Shown here piece by piece: positions 1 through 9,231 of a DNA stretch of 64,000 nt. Every line of letters starts with the position of its first letter. The first letter of the stretch is position 1. The notes beneath the pieces were generated by a model. The model saw nothing but the letters and a program-made list of their open reading frames with translations, did no database searches and had not been told where the DNA came from. The DNA lies in assembly GCF_022012445.1 (NCBI RefSeq), contig NZ_JAKLTS010000003.1, positions 1 through 64,000 of the forward strand, in the 5' to 3' direction. This stretch comes from Massilia sp. TS11 (GTDB taxonomy: Bacteria > Pseudomonadota > Gammaproteobacteria > Burkholderiales > Burkholderiaceae_D). Both the position numbers and the translations under genes were made by a program.

Positions 1-20
1 TTTTTTCCGGGCAGATAAAT

Positions 21-33
21 GGGGTCTGACCCC
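21..33. repeat. GGGGTCTGACCCC palindrome
   Basis: This is a perfect 13-bp palindrome just beyond the 3' end of the pilus operon. The same family of motif, in a longer and less symmetrical form, recurs seven times near the right end of the window (62852-63189). I have seen such GGGGTCWGACCCC elements as dispersed intergenic repeats in this bacterial group. A role as a short transcription-end hairpin is possible, but there is no T-run next to it. Confidence 0.6.
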
Positions 34-53
34 GATTTTTATGGGGGGATAGA

Positions 54-3000
54 TTACTCGCCGTTGCCGTTCACGCGGCGCCAGCCGGTCTTCTTGGCGC
101 CTTGTTCGCCGGGGTTGCTGACGCCGGTCGTCACCGTCGCGCCGCTGGCGGTCGTGGTGATCATCTTCAGCGCACCCGAGGGCAGGCGCACGATGATGAA
201 GCCGACCGCCGCCGAGGTGTTCGAGAGTGTGGTGCCGATCGTGTTGTCGGGCGTGACCGGATTGCCGTTGCAGACGTTGAACTGGTAGACGTTGCTGGAG
301 CCGCCTATCGAACAGGCTGACGCGGAACTCGGGGTGTTCGTCACCACATTCGCGGCGCCGCCGATGATCTTCGGATCGAGGTTGATGCGCTCGCCACTGT
401 TCTGGTCGAAGTCGATGTACCAGCCGTCCTTGGTCGACAGGTCGACCGCATTGGTGCTGCCGGAGAAGGTCTGGGTATTGCTGCCGGATCCGACCAGGCT
501 CATGTTCTGCTGCACCATCGTCGTGCCGCGCAGACTGATCGTGCTGGCGCCATCCTTCACCAGATACAGCGATTGGGTGCTGGTGTCGGCCGTGTCCGGC
601 ACGTCGAGCAGGCGGCCCGTGCCCCACAGGATGACGCGCTGGGCCACGCTGCTGGCGCCGCTGGTCATGCTGCACAAGGTGACGTCGGGACGGGTGGTGA
701 TCGGCTGGCTGCTGCCGGCGTCGCCGAGCTTGCTAACCGTGATGCCGGACGCGGCCGTAAAGTCGAAGCGCCACATCTTGCCCGTGTTGTCGCCGCCGTA
801 GACATAGGTCAGGCCGGGGTCGAGGAAGGGGTTGTTGGTGATGGCCGTGATCTTGGCGAAGCCGGACGGGGTCGTGGTGTCGCCCACGCCGGTGCCGATC
901 TTGCGCAGGATATTGCCGGTGGCGACGTCGACCACATACAGATAGCCCTTGCCGTCGCCGCTGGCCACGCCGTCGCTGCCGGGGATGTTGTTGTAGCCGG
1001 AGGTGAACAGCACGACCCACTGGCCATTCCATTGGCCGAACTGGGGGTTGCCGAAACTGAGGCCGAGGTCGGGGTCGCCCTTGCTGCAGATGCTGCTGTC
1101 GGCGCAGAACTCCCACAGCGCATGCGGGTTGGCCGGGTCGGTCACGTCCAGCGCGTAATAGCCGCGCCCGCCGCCGTTGAGGCCGGCCACGAGCACCGAT
1201 TTCCAGACGCCGCCGATCTGCACGTCGGCGATTTCGGGCGAGCCGTCGGTGGTGAAGATGTGGTTGCTGCCATAGGTGGTGCTGGCCAGGTTGTACAGCT
1301 TGCTCATGGTGATGCGCGGCAGATAGCCCCACAGCTCGTCGCCGGTGGTGGCATTGAAGGCGTGCAGCATGCCGTCGTTGGCGGCCGTGAACACGGTGGC
1401 GGCGCGGCTGGCCGTCGCCACCTTGAAGTCGGCATAGCCGGTGGCCGAGTAGGACTTGCGCGAGTCGCGCAGGTAGGCCGGCTTGGACGAGGCGATGTCG
1501 CCGAGGATGATGGGGATGGGGCCGGACGCGCCGGCCGGGGTGTAGCTGGTCTGGGTGAAGGCGCGGAACAGGCTGTCGTCGGCATACTGCTGCTGGCCGC
1601 GCAGGTAGTCGACCAGATTGGCGCCGCTGTTGACGATGGCCTTGTCCGAGGCCGACAGCAGGGTGCACTGGCTGAGGCTGGCGCACTTGTTGTCGAACCA
1701 GGCCTTTTCCTGGGCGTTCATGGCGCTGTAGCGGAAGGACTTCAGAGCCGGGCTGGCCCCGGCCGTATCGAGCATGTACAGGGTGCGGCTGTCGCTGGCG
1801 GCGCTGACCTGGCGCCCGAGCCGGTCGGAGGTGTTCCACACGGCCGTGTTGGAGACGACGCCGGTGGCGATGTCGATTTTCTTGTCCGACAGTTCGCCGT
1901 ACCAGCGCACGGTGGTGAAGGTGTCGGAGAAGATGTCATTGTCCTGCTGCGAGATATTCGGCGTTGAGGTGGCTGCTGCCGCCGCCGCGCCGATGCGCAC
2001 CTGCATGGCGGCAATGGCGGCGCTCAGGCCCTGCACGACCTCGGTCGGGTCCTGGGCGCTGAAGTATTTGCCGTGGCCGTTCACGGCCGCATGCCACATG
2101 TCGTCCACGCGCTCCTGCACGGTGCTGGCCGTGTTGGTCACATCGGGATCGGGCCAGACATAGGCGCCGCCGTTATTCCACGGGCAGCCGCTGGTGGCGC
2201 CGGTGATCAGGTTGTAGAAGTCGCCGCCGACGCGCGGGGCGGTGTCGTAGTTGGGCTCGTAGCTCATCACGCCGTCCACGCCCAGGCCCAGCATGTAGGC
2301 GTTGACGTGCAGATGGGTGTTTTCGCCGGGGCCGGCCGGCACCAGGCCGGGGCGGCTCATGTCGGTCTCCAGGCTGGGGCGCAGCGAGACGGTGCTGGTG
2401 GCCGAACCGCCGTTGTACCAGTAGAGGGTGACGTCGGCCAGCGAGGGCTGGCTCTGGCTGCGGCTGTCGACGCAGCCGCGCGCGGCCGTGCAGAAGCGGC
2501 TGGCGTTCTCGGTATTGTCGTTGTTGGCAATGCTCGGGTAGCCGCCGTTCCAGTAGCCGTCGGTCACGTAGACGAGGAAGTTCTGCTGGCATGGGTACTG
2601 CACGACTTCGGCGCCGGCACCGTAGTTGTAGGGCGACTGGTTGGCGAACATCTTGCCGACCGCGTCCACAGCCAGGCGGCTCGGCGTCGAGCCGGAGGTG
2701 ACGGCCCCGTACAGGGTGCTGTACCAGGTGGCGCGGTTGCCGGAGGTGAAGTCGGCCGGTTTCATCTCTACGGGACTGCCGGCGCCCATGGTCGACAGCT
2801 TGGCATAGCCGACGCGGTAGTTCTGGTTCAGGGCCGAGAAGGCGATGCCGGCCGAGGTCTTCATCATCTGGATGCGCGTCTTGTAGTAGGCGTACCAGTT
2901 GGCGAAGTTGGTCATCTCCTCGGCATAGGTGCAGACGCCGGGCGTGGTCACGCAGTCGCCGCGCCCGGCCGCCTTCGGATAGGTGGTGGTGGTCGGCACG

Positions 3001-4688
3001 ATGTCGACCCGCTGGAAGGTGTCGGGCGGGGCAGAGCCGGCCGACAGGGCCGCCGTGGTCACCGGTATGGCGTCCGTCACGGCCGGGGTCGGGGCCACCG
3101 CAGCCGCGTAGCCGCTGCCGCCGACGGCCGAGAATGTCATGCTGCCGGCATTGGTCATGCTGCCGTAGGTTAGGTTGCCGATATTGGCGGTGGCGGCCGT
3201 ATCGACCAGGCACACGACGCTGCTCGATTTGCTGGCGCAGACCGAGGTCACGCTATTGCCGCCAACATAGGCGCGGATATTGCCGGGCGCGCTGGTATTG
3301 ATGGCGCTGACCAGGGTGGACACGGCATTGCTGGCAGTCTTGCCTTTGCCGATGGCGATATTCGTGGCCAGGGTGATGCCGTTCCAGCTGATGCTGGCGA
3401 GCGTCGGCGTCGGGTTGGTGTTGGGCGTGCTGCCGCTCACGCCCAGGGTGGCCGTGGTCGGCACGGCGGCCGAACCGGCCGTGGCCGGGGTCACGATGAT
3501 GCTCGGCGCGGTCACGGTCATGGCCCAGCCGGCGCGCGAGTTGTCGGTCACGAAGGCGCAGTTGGCCAGGGACTTGCTGCCATTGCAGGTAATGGCGATG
3601 ACGGCCACCACATTGTCGGCCCCGAGCGTGATGCCGAAGTTGGCGCAGGGCTGCACGCTCGGCTGGCCGACCGGATTGCGCACGCAGGCCCAGTACTGGG
3701 TGGTGAGGCCGGTCTTGGCGATGATGCTGGCGGCCAGGGCGCTGGCCAGGGTCTGCTGCTTGAGCAGGGTGTCGGTGCCGGTGGCGGCCGTCACGCTGCC
3801 ATTGGTGATCGTGCGCGCCGTGCTCGGATCGGGAATCGTCACGCTGCTGATGCTCAGGCTGTTGGTCGTGCTGGAGGCGCCAATCGCAATCGTGCCGTAG
3901 GAGACGACGGCGCCCAGCGCGGTCGAGTAGCGCGGGTAGATGTAGACGCCGACGCGCTTGCCCTGGCAGCGCGTGAGCAGGGTGGTGTCGCACCAGCGCA
4001 CCTTGGCCGGATACGGATAGCCGGCCGGTGCGGTCGCGCCCACGGCCACCGAGCGGCAGGTGGTCAGATTGGCGTCGGCGCAGTATTCGGCCACATTCAC
4101 CTGGTAGTAGTAGGGATTGCCGGTGATCGACTGGGCCGTCGTGTAGGTGTTGTCGGGGTAGGTGTAGCCGCCGGTATTGCGCTGGCAGCTCGCCAGATTG
4201 GACGGATTGCACCAGCGCAGATCGGGAAAGCCGGTCAGCAGATTGATGGTCGAACTGGTACTGCCGTACAGGTCGAGCTTGCGTGCATTGAAGCCGTCGG
4301 CCGTCACCACGGTCCAGCCGCTGGTGTTGGCGCTGTTCATGTCGGCGTAGAAGCTGCCGTCGGCCTTGACCGGGGCCTGGTAGCGGATGGCCGGGTTGTA
4401 ATACTGCTTGTTGAAGTCCGGGCTCATGAAGGGCGGCATGCCGACATTGCAGGCCTGGGTGCCCGATGCCAGGCTCGACTGGCGGCGGCACAGGCTGTCG
4501 TTCACATAGTCGGGCGTGTAGGACTGGTCCATCGAACCCGAGTTATCGAACAGCAGCATCAGGTTCGGCTTGACGGCGCCCGTGCCATTGATGTTCAACA
4601 GCGGCACCTGGGCAATGCCGGTCGGGCCGGCCCAGGCGGGCGCCGCGGCCAGGGCCAGGGCCAGGACAAACAGGGAACGCAGATTCAT
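54..4688 (-). CDS. pilY1: PilY1-like type IV pilus tip/assembly protein
   Basis: This 1,544-residue secreted protein is the last gene of the minor pilin operon. The start at 4688 gives a clean signal peptide (MNLRSLFVLALALAAAPAWA, cleavage near residue 20). An upstream extension in the same frame would run through pilX and lacks a signal. A von Willebrand A-type MIDAS motif (DNSGS, residues 48-52) follows the signal. The C-terminal third has the PilY1 beta-propeller pattern, with phrases such as FTAANDGMLHAFNATTG and VYGGDNTGKMWRFDF. PilY1 proteins sit at the pilus tip with the minor pilins and control extension, adhesion and surface sensing. The middle of the protein, roughly residues 280-600, is Ala/Thr/Ser-rich and reads like inserted Ig-type repeats, so the protein is longer than many PilY1 relatives. 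The family assignment is firm; the exact role is inferred. Confidence 0.92.
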   Translation of the reverse strand: MNLRSLFVLALALAAAPAWAGPTGIAQVPLLNINGTGAVKPNLMLLFDNSGSMDQSYTPDYVNDSLCRRQSSLASGTQACNVGMPPFMSPDFNKQYYNPAIRYQAPVKADGSFYADMNSANTSGWTVVTADGFNARKLDLYGSTSSTINLLTGFPDLRWCNPSNLASCQRNTGGYTYPDNTYTTAQSITGNPYYYQVNVAEYCADANLTTCRSVAVGATAPAGYPYPAKVRWCDTTLLTRCQGKRVGVYIYPRYSTALGAVVSYGTIAIGASSTTNSLSISSVTIPDPSTARTITNGSVTAATGTDTLLKQQTLASALAASIIAKTGLTTQYWACVRNPVGQPSVQPCANFGITLGADNVVAVIAITCNGSKSLANCAFVTDNSRAGWAMTVTAPSIIVTPATAGSAAVPTTATLGVSGSTPNTNPTPTLASISWNGITLATNIAIGKGKTASNAVSTLVSAINTSAPGNIRAYVGGNSVTSVCASKSSSVVCLVDTAATANIGNLTYGSMTNAGSMTFSAVGGSGYAAAVAPTPAVTDAIPVTTAALSAGSAPPDTFQRVDIVPTTTTYPKAAGRGDCVTTPGVCTYAEEMTNFANWYAYYKTRIQMMKTSAGIAFSALNQNYRVGYAKLSTMGAGSPVEMKPADFTSGNRATWYSTLYGAVTSGSTPSRLAVDAVGKMFANQSPYNYGAGAEVVQYPCQQNFLVYVTDGYWNGGYPSIANNDNTENASRFCTAARGCVDSRSQSQPSLADVTLYWYNGGSATSTVSLRPSLETDMSRPGLVPAGPGENTHLHVNAYMLGLGVDGVMSYEPNYDTAPRVGGDFYNLITGATSGCPWNNGGAYVWPDPDVTNTASTVQERVDDMWHAAVNGHGKYFSAQDPTEVVQGLSAAIAAMQVRIGAAAAAATSTPNISQQDNDIFSDTFTTVRWYGELSDKKIDIATGVVSNTAVWNTSDRLGRQVSAASDSRTLYMLDTAGASPALKSFRYSAMNAQEKAWFDNKCASLSQCTLLSASDKAIVNSGANLVDYLRGQQQYADDSLFRAFTQTSYTPAGASGPIPIILGDIASSKPAYLRDSRKSYSATGYADFKVATASRAATVFTAANDGMLHAFNATTGDELWGYLPRITMSKLYNLASTTYGSNHIFTTDGSPEIADVQIGGVWKSVLVAGLNGGGRGYYALDVTDPANPHALWEFCADSSICSKGDPDLGLSFGNPQFGQWNGQWVVLFTSGYNNIPGSDGVASGDGKGYLYVVDVATGNILRKIGTGVGDTTTPSGFAKITAITNNPFLDPGLTYVYGGDNTGKMWRFDFTAASGITVSKLGDAGSSQPITTRPDVTLCSMTSGASSVAQRVILWGTGRLLDVPDTADTSTQSLYLVKDGASTISLRGTTMVQQNMSLVGSGSNTQTFSGSTNAVDLSTKDGWYIDFDQNSGERINLDPKIIGGAANVVTNTPSSASACSIGGSSNVYQFNVCNGNPVTPDNTIGTTLSNTSAAVGFIIVRLPSGALKMITTTASGATVTTGVSNPGEQGAKKTGWRRVNGNGE

Positions 4689-4693
4689 GGTGC

Positions 4694-5293
4694 TCAGCCT
4701 CCGATGGTGACGACGGCCTGGTTGATGACGTTGCCGCCGCGCGGACCGGAGATGCGCGCCGCGATCACATAGTGCACGCGCGGCACACCGGCCAGCTGGA
4801 CGGCGTCGGAGGCGAGGCTGTCGCCGAGGGCGATGGAATTGTTCATGGTCGAGGTGTTGGCCGAGGTCAGCACACAGGTGTTGGCCGGCGGCCCCAGGCT
4901 GTCGTAGGGGCCGGCAAACGCGCACATGCGGTGGATCACGTAGTCGATGCGGTTGCCGGCCGGATCGGTAATGCTGACCGCGCCATCCCAGAAGGCGCTG
5001 CTATTGATGCCCTGGGCCGTGTTGTAGCTGGCCACATAGCCATTCGCGGCCTGATTGCTGTCGAGCAGGGCGCGGTTGCTGGTGGCCGTGCTGGTCAGCC
5101 ATTCCGAAGCGCGGTGGATGCCGAGGTCGGCCGCCGCACTGAGCGCCGACTCATAGGCCAGATTGGTGGCGGCCAGGGTCGCCGAATTGGACGAGCGCAG
5201 CAGATACACGCCGGTGATCAGCAGCACCACGAGGATGATCATCATCACCGGCAGGGCGATGCCGCGCATGCGGCGCAAGGACAGGGCGTTCAT
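4694..5293 (-). CDS. pilX: PilX-like minor pilin
   Basis: The product is 199 residues and starts MNALSLRRMRGIALPVMMII. This is a short basic leader followed by a hydrophobic N-terminal helix of the prepilin type. The Gly before Ile-Ala-Leu-Pro is the likely prepilin-peptidase site, although the usual Glu at mature position 5 is absent, as is common in PilX proteins. The ATG at 5293 overlaps the pilW stop (ATGA), which indicates translational coupling and fixes the start. A long upstream extension in the frame lies inside pilW and is discarded. PilX is part of the minor pilin complex that primes pilus assembly and binds PilY1, whose gene follows five bases downstream. Confidence 0.85.
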   Translation of the reverse strand: MNALSLRRMRGIALPVMMIILVVLLITGVYLLRSSNSATLAATNLAYESALSAAADLGIHRASEWLTSTATSNRALLDSNQAANGYVASYNTAQGINSSAFWDGAVSITDPAGNRIDYVIHRMCAFAGPYDSLGPPANTCVLTSANTSTMNNSIALGDSLASDAVQLAGVPRVHYVIAARISGPRGGNVINQAVVTIGG

Positions 5294-6474
5294 GCGTTCG
5301 GCCTCCAGCTGGCGTTGCGCAGCGGGATGATGGTTTCGAAGCTGCGGTAGCGGTAGCAGTGCCAGTCGACCGGGTCGCCGCTGATGCGCACATCGAGGGT
5401 GACCGGCACGGCCGTCACGCCGTCCGGCTGGGCGCTGCTGAACACGGTGATCGCGTTCGGGGTGGCCGTGCACGGCTGGCCGGCGCCGACCCGCTGCGGC
5501 AGCGAGCCGCGCGCCACCACGGCCAGGCGCACGGCGGCGATGCGCTGCACATCATTGGCGTCGATCGCGCCATCGCCGTCGGCGTCGATCAGGGAAGCCG
5601 ACCACTGGCTGATGACCATGCCGTTTTCGGGCGTGAAGGCGGCGCCGGCGCGCGTGTCGAAGCCGTACTGGGCTTTGAGGCCGACGATATTGTCGGTCAC
5701 CGTCACGGCCGCCGCGGCCGCGCCCTGAACATCGGCCGCGCGCAGCTGCAGGAAGCCGCCGGCCGACACCGACCAAGTGCGAAAGCCGAGCGCATTGCCG
5801 CGCCCGAGATTGAACAGGCGCGCCTGGTTGGCCGCATAGGTGGTGCCGAGATTGCCGCTGTTGTAGCGGTAGGCGCTGCCGCTGGCGATCAGCACCTGGT
5901 TCTGGCCGGGCGCGGGCGGCGTCACCAGCGACGATACCTGGCCGATCGCGCATTGGCTGGCGCCGCGCGTTTCGGGCATCACCACGATCACGTCGCCCTC
6001 GGCGAAGCCATAGGGATTGCGGTCGACATTGATGCTGGTGCCGCCGGCATAGGCGCTGACCACGCGCAGCATGGCGGTGCCGGCCAGATTGCTGCCGGAC
6101 TGGAAGCTGATGCGGTCCGGGCGCGCGCCGTTATTTACGATCAGCACCGGGGACAGGGGCGTGACCGTGGTGTTGACCCCGGCCGCGCTGCTGTAGACCA
6201 CGCTCGGCAAGGCATAGCCCTGGGTGTCCGAGAACAGGGTGTCGCAGCCGACCACGAGCGGATCGTTTAATCCCCAGCCGGCCTGCTCGGCATCGCGGCT
6301 GAGCGAGAACAGGGCCAGCATGCCGTTCTGCAGCGCATCCGAGCCGCCGAGCTGGGCGTTCTTGTTGCGCTCGACATTGCCGACCAGGCCGGTGGCGAAG
6401 ATCAGGGCCAGCAGGCCGATGGCGACCGCCACCAGCAGCTCGGCAATCGAAAAACCGCGGTCGATGCGTTTCAT
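5290..6474 (-). CDS. pilW: PilW-like minor pilin
   Basis: This 394-residue protein starts at the ATG at 6474 (MKRIDRGFSIAELLVAVAIG). It has a classical class III leader: basic residues, then Gly|Phe, then Glu at mature position 5 and a hydrophobic helix. The start overlaps the pilV stop as ATGA, and the 3' end overlaps pilX in the same way. The length fits PilW, which is larger than the other minor pilins. It contains the usual PilW middle region with a Gly/Asp/Asn-rich stretch near DADGDGAIDANDVQ, which could bind calcium. PilW works with PilV, PilX and FimU/FimT in the initiating tip complex of the type IV pilus. Confidence 0.9.
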   Translation of the reverse strand: MKRIDRGFSIAELLVAVAIGLLALIFATGLVGNVERNKNAQLGGSDALQNGMLALFSLSRDAEQAGWGLNDPLVVGCDTLFSDTQGYALPSVVYSSAAGVNTTVTPLSPVLIVNNGARPDRISFQSGSNLAGTAMLRVVSAYAGGTSINVDRNPYGFAEGDVIVVMPETRGASQCAIGQVSSLVTPPAPGQNQVLIASGSAYRYNSGNLGTTYAANQARLFNLGRGNALGFRTWSVSAGGFLQLRAADVQGAAAAAVTVTDNIVGLKAQYGFDTRAGAAFTPENGMVISQWSASLIDADGDGAIDANDVQRIAAVRLAVVARGSLPQRVGAGQPCTATPNAITVFSSAQPDGVTAVPVTLDVRISGDPVDWHCYRYRSFETIIPLRNASWRPNA

Positions 6475-6890
6475 GCCGCCCCCGCCACATAGGCCGTCAC
6501 GCGGTGCGTCATCAAGGCGGCGCCCTGTTTGCGGCGCCACTGGATCTGCACGTCGACGATGTTGCGGCTGGTCCCGGCCACGGCGCTGACCGTGACCTGC
6601 ACGCTGGCGCCCGGCAGCATGGTCTGGGTTTCGTTGTACCAGGCGCTGAGCTTGGCGCCGGGCGTGGCGCCGGCGGCCAGCGCATAGCTGGCGACATTGG
6701 CCTGGTCGTTGCGGATCAGGCCGATTAGTTTGTCGGTGGCGATGGTCGCCTCGGCGCGCTGGGTGGCGTCGGAAAACGCACCGAAGGCACGCGCCTGCAT
6801 GGTGAGCGTGCCGATCACGCCGACCGCCAGCAGCAGCACGGCGACCAGCGATTCGACCATCGCAAAGCCGAGGACAGAGCGGCGCTTCAT
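6471..6890 (-). CDS. pilV: PilV-like minor pilin
   Basis: This 139-residue prepilin-like protein begins MKRRSVLGFAMVESLVAVLL. The leader has Gly|Phe at the processing site and Glu at mature position 5. The ATG at 6890 forms an ATGA overlap with the fimT stop, matching the other junctions in this operon. A GTG nine bases upstream would add only three residues and breaks the pattern. It is a minor pilin of the tip complex, encoded between fimT and pilW as in other Burkholderiales and Pseudomonas clusters. Confidence 0.88.
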   Translation of the reverse strand: MKRRSVLGFAMVESLVAVLLLAVGVIGTLTMQARAFGAFSDATQRAEATIATDKLIGLIRNDQANVASYALAAGATPGAKLSAWYNETQTMLPGASVQVTVSAVAGTSRNIVDVQIQWRRKQGAALMTHRVTAYVAGAA

Positions 6891-7513
6891 GGCGGGCACC
6901 CGCGGCTGTCGCCGGTGGCGGCATCGGGACGGCAGCGCGTGCCGGAGCCGGCCACGGTGACCGCCACGGCCTGGGTCGGGAAGGCGCCGCTGCTGACCGG
7001 GGCCACCACCACGCGCGTGGTGCGGTTGGCCACGGCCGTATCGACCCAGCCGGTCGGCGTGAAGTAGATGGCCGAGGTGTTTTCGGGCAGCAGGCTGATG
7101 TCGAGCACATTGTCGGGCGCCAGCACATTCGCATAACCGTGCAGCGACAGGAAGCCGCTGGCGCCTTCCGGATCGCCGGGCGCGGGCGCGCTGACGGTCG
7201 ACCAGCTGCCGGCCACTTCATTGCAGGGCAGATTCGGGGTCGGGAAGCACAGGTCGATCTGCCAGTCGGGCTGGCCATTGTTGGCATTGGCGGAGAACAC
7301 GATGCGGCTGGCGGCATTGTGGCGCAGGGCCTGGCCGCGCGCCTGGCGCACCCCATCCAGATAGAACTCGATGGCGGCGTTGGCTTTGTTGGCTTGAATC
7401 CAGGTGGTCAGGCGGGGGATGCCGATCGCGGCGAGGACACCGAGGATGGCGAGGACGACGAGTGCTTCGATCAGGCTGAAACCGGGGACGCGGCGGCGGG
7501 CTATTGCGAACAT
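6887..7513 (-). CDS. fimT: FimT/FimU-like pseudopilin
   Basis: The product is 208 residues starting MFAIARRRVPGFSLIEALVV. It has a class III signal (Gly|Phe, Glu at mature position 5) followed by the GspH/FimT-type domain: an early helix and then a region with LCFPTPNLPC, whose cysteines may pair. The start at 7513 is supported by a GGAAGG ribosome site eight bases upstream and overlaps the 3' end of the preceding pilin by 13 bases. A longer frame from 7540 lacks this support. FimT-like minor pilins take part in pilus initiation, and some bind DNA during natural transformation. Which activity applies here cannot be told from sequence. Confidence 0.86.
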   Translation of the reverse strand: MFAIARRRVPGFSLIEALVVLAILGVLAAIGIPRLTTWIQANKANAAIEFYLDGVRQARGQALRHNAASRIVFSANANNGQPDWQIDLCFPTPNLPCNEVAGSWSTVSAPAPGDPEGASGFLSLHGYANVLAPDNVLDISLLPENTSAIYFTPTGWVDTAVANRTTRVVVAPVSSGAFPTQAVAVTVAGSGTRCRPDAATGDSRGCPP

Positions 7514-7935
7514 GAGCCATCCTTCCGATCGACCCAGCAACTGCTATTGCTGGTCCAGCCGCTCGGCACGCCCGTGGTGGCACGCGCGCCCGACTGGTTA
7601 ATCGTGAACACGAAGCCGGACAGCTGGCCGACGCCGGTCGCGGTCAGGGTGTAGGCGCTGGCGCTTGCTCCGCTGAGGCTGTACTGGAAATTGGCCGTGT
7701 TGGCCGGCACCTGGTCGAAGCCGACATAGGTGTGGTTGCTGGCCCAGTATTGTTCGGCATTCGGCTGGGCGGCGCCCAGGGCGGAGAAGGCTTCGACAAG
7801 TTTGCCGCGCAGGGCGTAGTTCTGGTAGCTGGGCAGGGCGATCGAGGCCAACACGGCGACGATGACGAGCGCCACCATCAGTTCGACCAAAGTCAGGCCC
7901 TGCATCGTCTCTCGACCCTGTCGCTGCTTGTCCAT
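7501..7935 (-). CDS. pilE: Type IV pilin, PilE-like
   Basis: This is a 144-residue pilin and the first gene of the minor pilin operon. The leader MDKQRQGRETMQG ends at Gly, followed by Leu-Thr-Leu-Val-Glu, giving the diagnostic Glu at position 5 of the mature protein and then the hydrophobic assembly helix. The tail has a Cys pair around residues 133-141 (SSCWVDRKDGSC) as in the D-loop of PilE/PilA pilins. An AAGGGG ribosome site precedes the ATG at 7935. An internal Met ten residues later would leave an unusually short leader. The AT-rich region upstream (7936-8060) should hold the operon promoter. Whether it acts as a major or minor subunit is not decided by sequence. Confidence 0.9.
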   Translation of the reverse strand: MDKQRQGRETMQGLTLVELMVALVIVAVLASIALPSYQNYALRGKLVEAFSALGAAQPNAEQYWASNHTYVGFDQVPANTANFQYSLSGASASAYTLTATGVGQLSGFVFTINQSGARATTGVPSGWTSNSSCWVDRKDGSCSQ

Positions 7936-8314
7936 GATCTTTCCCCTTTATTTAGAAATTTCTTTGCTGCGCACAAAGTTTGCCTTATTTAAAATCATAA
8001 CGGAAATTTTAAGCGTAAAATTAGTAAAAATATACTAAAAATTGACCGTTTGCAGCTTGGAAACTTCTTTTTGGAGTGTGCAAGAGTTGTGCCAAGAGGA
8101 AATATTGCATGGGTGAGGCCAGAAAACATGCGGCCTGCCGACGATACTGACAAAAGCTGTCAGTCCATGGTCAGGATTTGTTCAGGCGGCTGCGGTTGGT
8201 ATGGGAAATCGACAAATTTTTACATATGCATAAATGAAGTGATAACACATTTTCCCGTGTGGAAAATTTGTCGGATGACCGACCTCTGCTTGCCGTTCAG
8301 GGCATAATCAGGAC
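7936..8314. other. Intergenic region between divergent pilus operon and hydrolase
   Basis: This stretch of about 380 bases is clearly more AT-rich than its surroundings, especially 7945-8045. It must carry the promoter of the leftward pilus operon and probably that of the rightward hydrolase gene. I could not identify a convincing sigma-70 or sigma-54 pair. A small open frame at 8050-8307 has no family resemblance or ribosome site and I do not call it a gene. Confidence 0.5.
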
Positions 8315-9223
8315 ATGGCAAGCGTCCCCAGTTCCTCGCATGTGCGGACGGTCGCGCTCGACGGCGTCGATCTGCATTGCCGCGTCCTCGAGCACACCGG
8401 CAAGCCGACGCTTTTGCTGCTGCACGGTTATCCCGAAAACCATCGGATGTGGCACCGGCTGGTGCCGGCGCTGGCGCCGCATTTCAGTCTGGTACTGCCC
8501 GACCTGCGCGGCTATGGCCGTTCAAGCAAACCGGCTTCCTTGCCCGACGCCGCCAACCAGAGCAAGCGGGCGATGGCGGCCGACATGGCGCAGCTGATGA
8601 CGGCACTTGGTTATGCGCATTTTCATGTTGCCGGGCATGATCGTGGCGCACGCGTGACGCATCGGCTCGCCCAGGACCACGCCGCGCGTGTGCTGTCGGC
8701 CTGCGTGATGGACATTGCGCCCACGCTGGACGTGTATGCGCGCATCGACCAGGTGATGGCGACCGCCTATTTCCATTGGTTCTTCCTGATCCAGCCGGCC
8801 CCGCTGCCCGAGCGGATGATCGGCGCCGATCCGCGTGCCTGGCTGCTCGGTGCGATCGAGCGCTGGAGCCAGGGCCAGCTCGGGCGGTTCGACCCGGCCG
8901 TGCTGGACGATTATGTGGCCTGCTTCAGCGACCCCGAGACGATCCGCGCCACCTGCGACGACTACCGCGCCGGGGCCGGCATCGACCTCGAACATGATCG
9001 CGCCGACCTCGGCCGCCCGTTGCCGATGCCGCTGCTGGTGCTGTGGGGCGCGCGCGGCATCGTCGGCCGCCGCTATGACTTGCGCGCGCTGTGGGACCCG
9101 CGCGCCGAACAGGCCAGCTATGCGGCCATCGATTGCGGCCATTTCCTGCCCGAAGAAGCGCCCGAGGAGACGGCCGCGGCCATGCTGGCCTTCTACCGCG
9201 CGCAGGGCGTCGTGCCGGGCTGA
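8315..9223 (+). CDS. Haloacetate dehalogenase-like alpha/beta hydrolase
   Basis: This 302-residue cytoplasmic alpha/beta hydrolase has the full residue set of fluoroacetate dehalogenases (EC 3.8.1.3). The oxyanion region is HGYPENHRMW (37-46). The nucleophile elbow is GHDRGAR, with Asp109 as nucleophile and Arg110 and Arg113 as expected carboxylate binders. The acid is Asp133 (VMDIAPT) and the base His276 (CGHFLPEE). The halide pocket His154-Trp155 (YFHWFF) and Tyr217 (CDDYRAG) are also present. In the characterised Rhodopseudomonas enzyme the His-Trp-Tyr trio holds fluoride, so hydrolysis of a 2-haloacid to a hydroxyacid is predicted. Epoxide hydrolase activity is the main alternative fold-mate, but those lack this pocket. 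The permease gene starts eight bases downstream and may share the transcript. Confidence 0.82.
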   Translation: MASVPSSSHVRTVALDGVDLHCRVLEHTGKPTLLLLHGYPENHRMWHRLVPALAPHFSLVLPDLRGYGRSSKPASLPDAANQSKRAMAADMAQLMTALGYAHFHVAGHDRGARVTHRLAQDHAARVLSACVMDIAPTLDVYARIDQVMATAYFHWFFLIQPAPLPERMIGADPRAWLLGAIERWSQGQLGRFDPAVLDDYVACFSDPETIRATCDDYRAGAGIDLEHDRADLGRPLPMPLLVLWGARGIVGRRYDLRALWDPRAEQASYAAIDCGHFLPEEAPEETAAAMLAFYRAQGVVPG

Positions 9224-9231
9224 GACGCACG

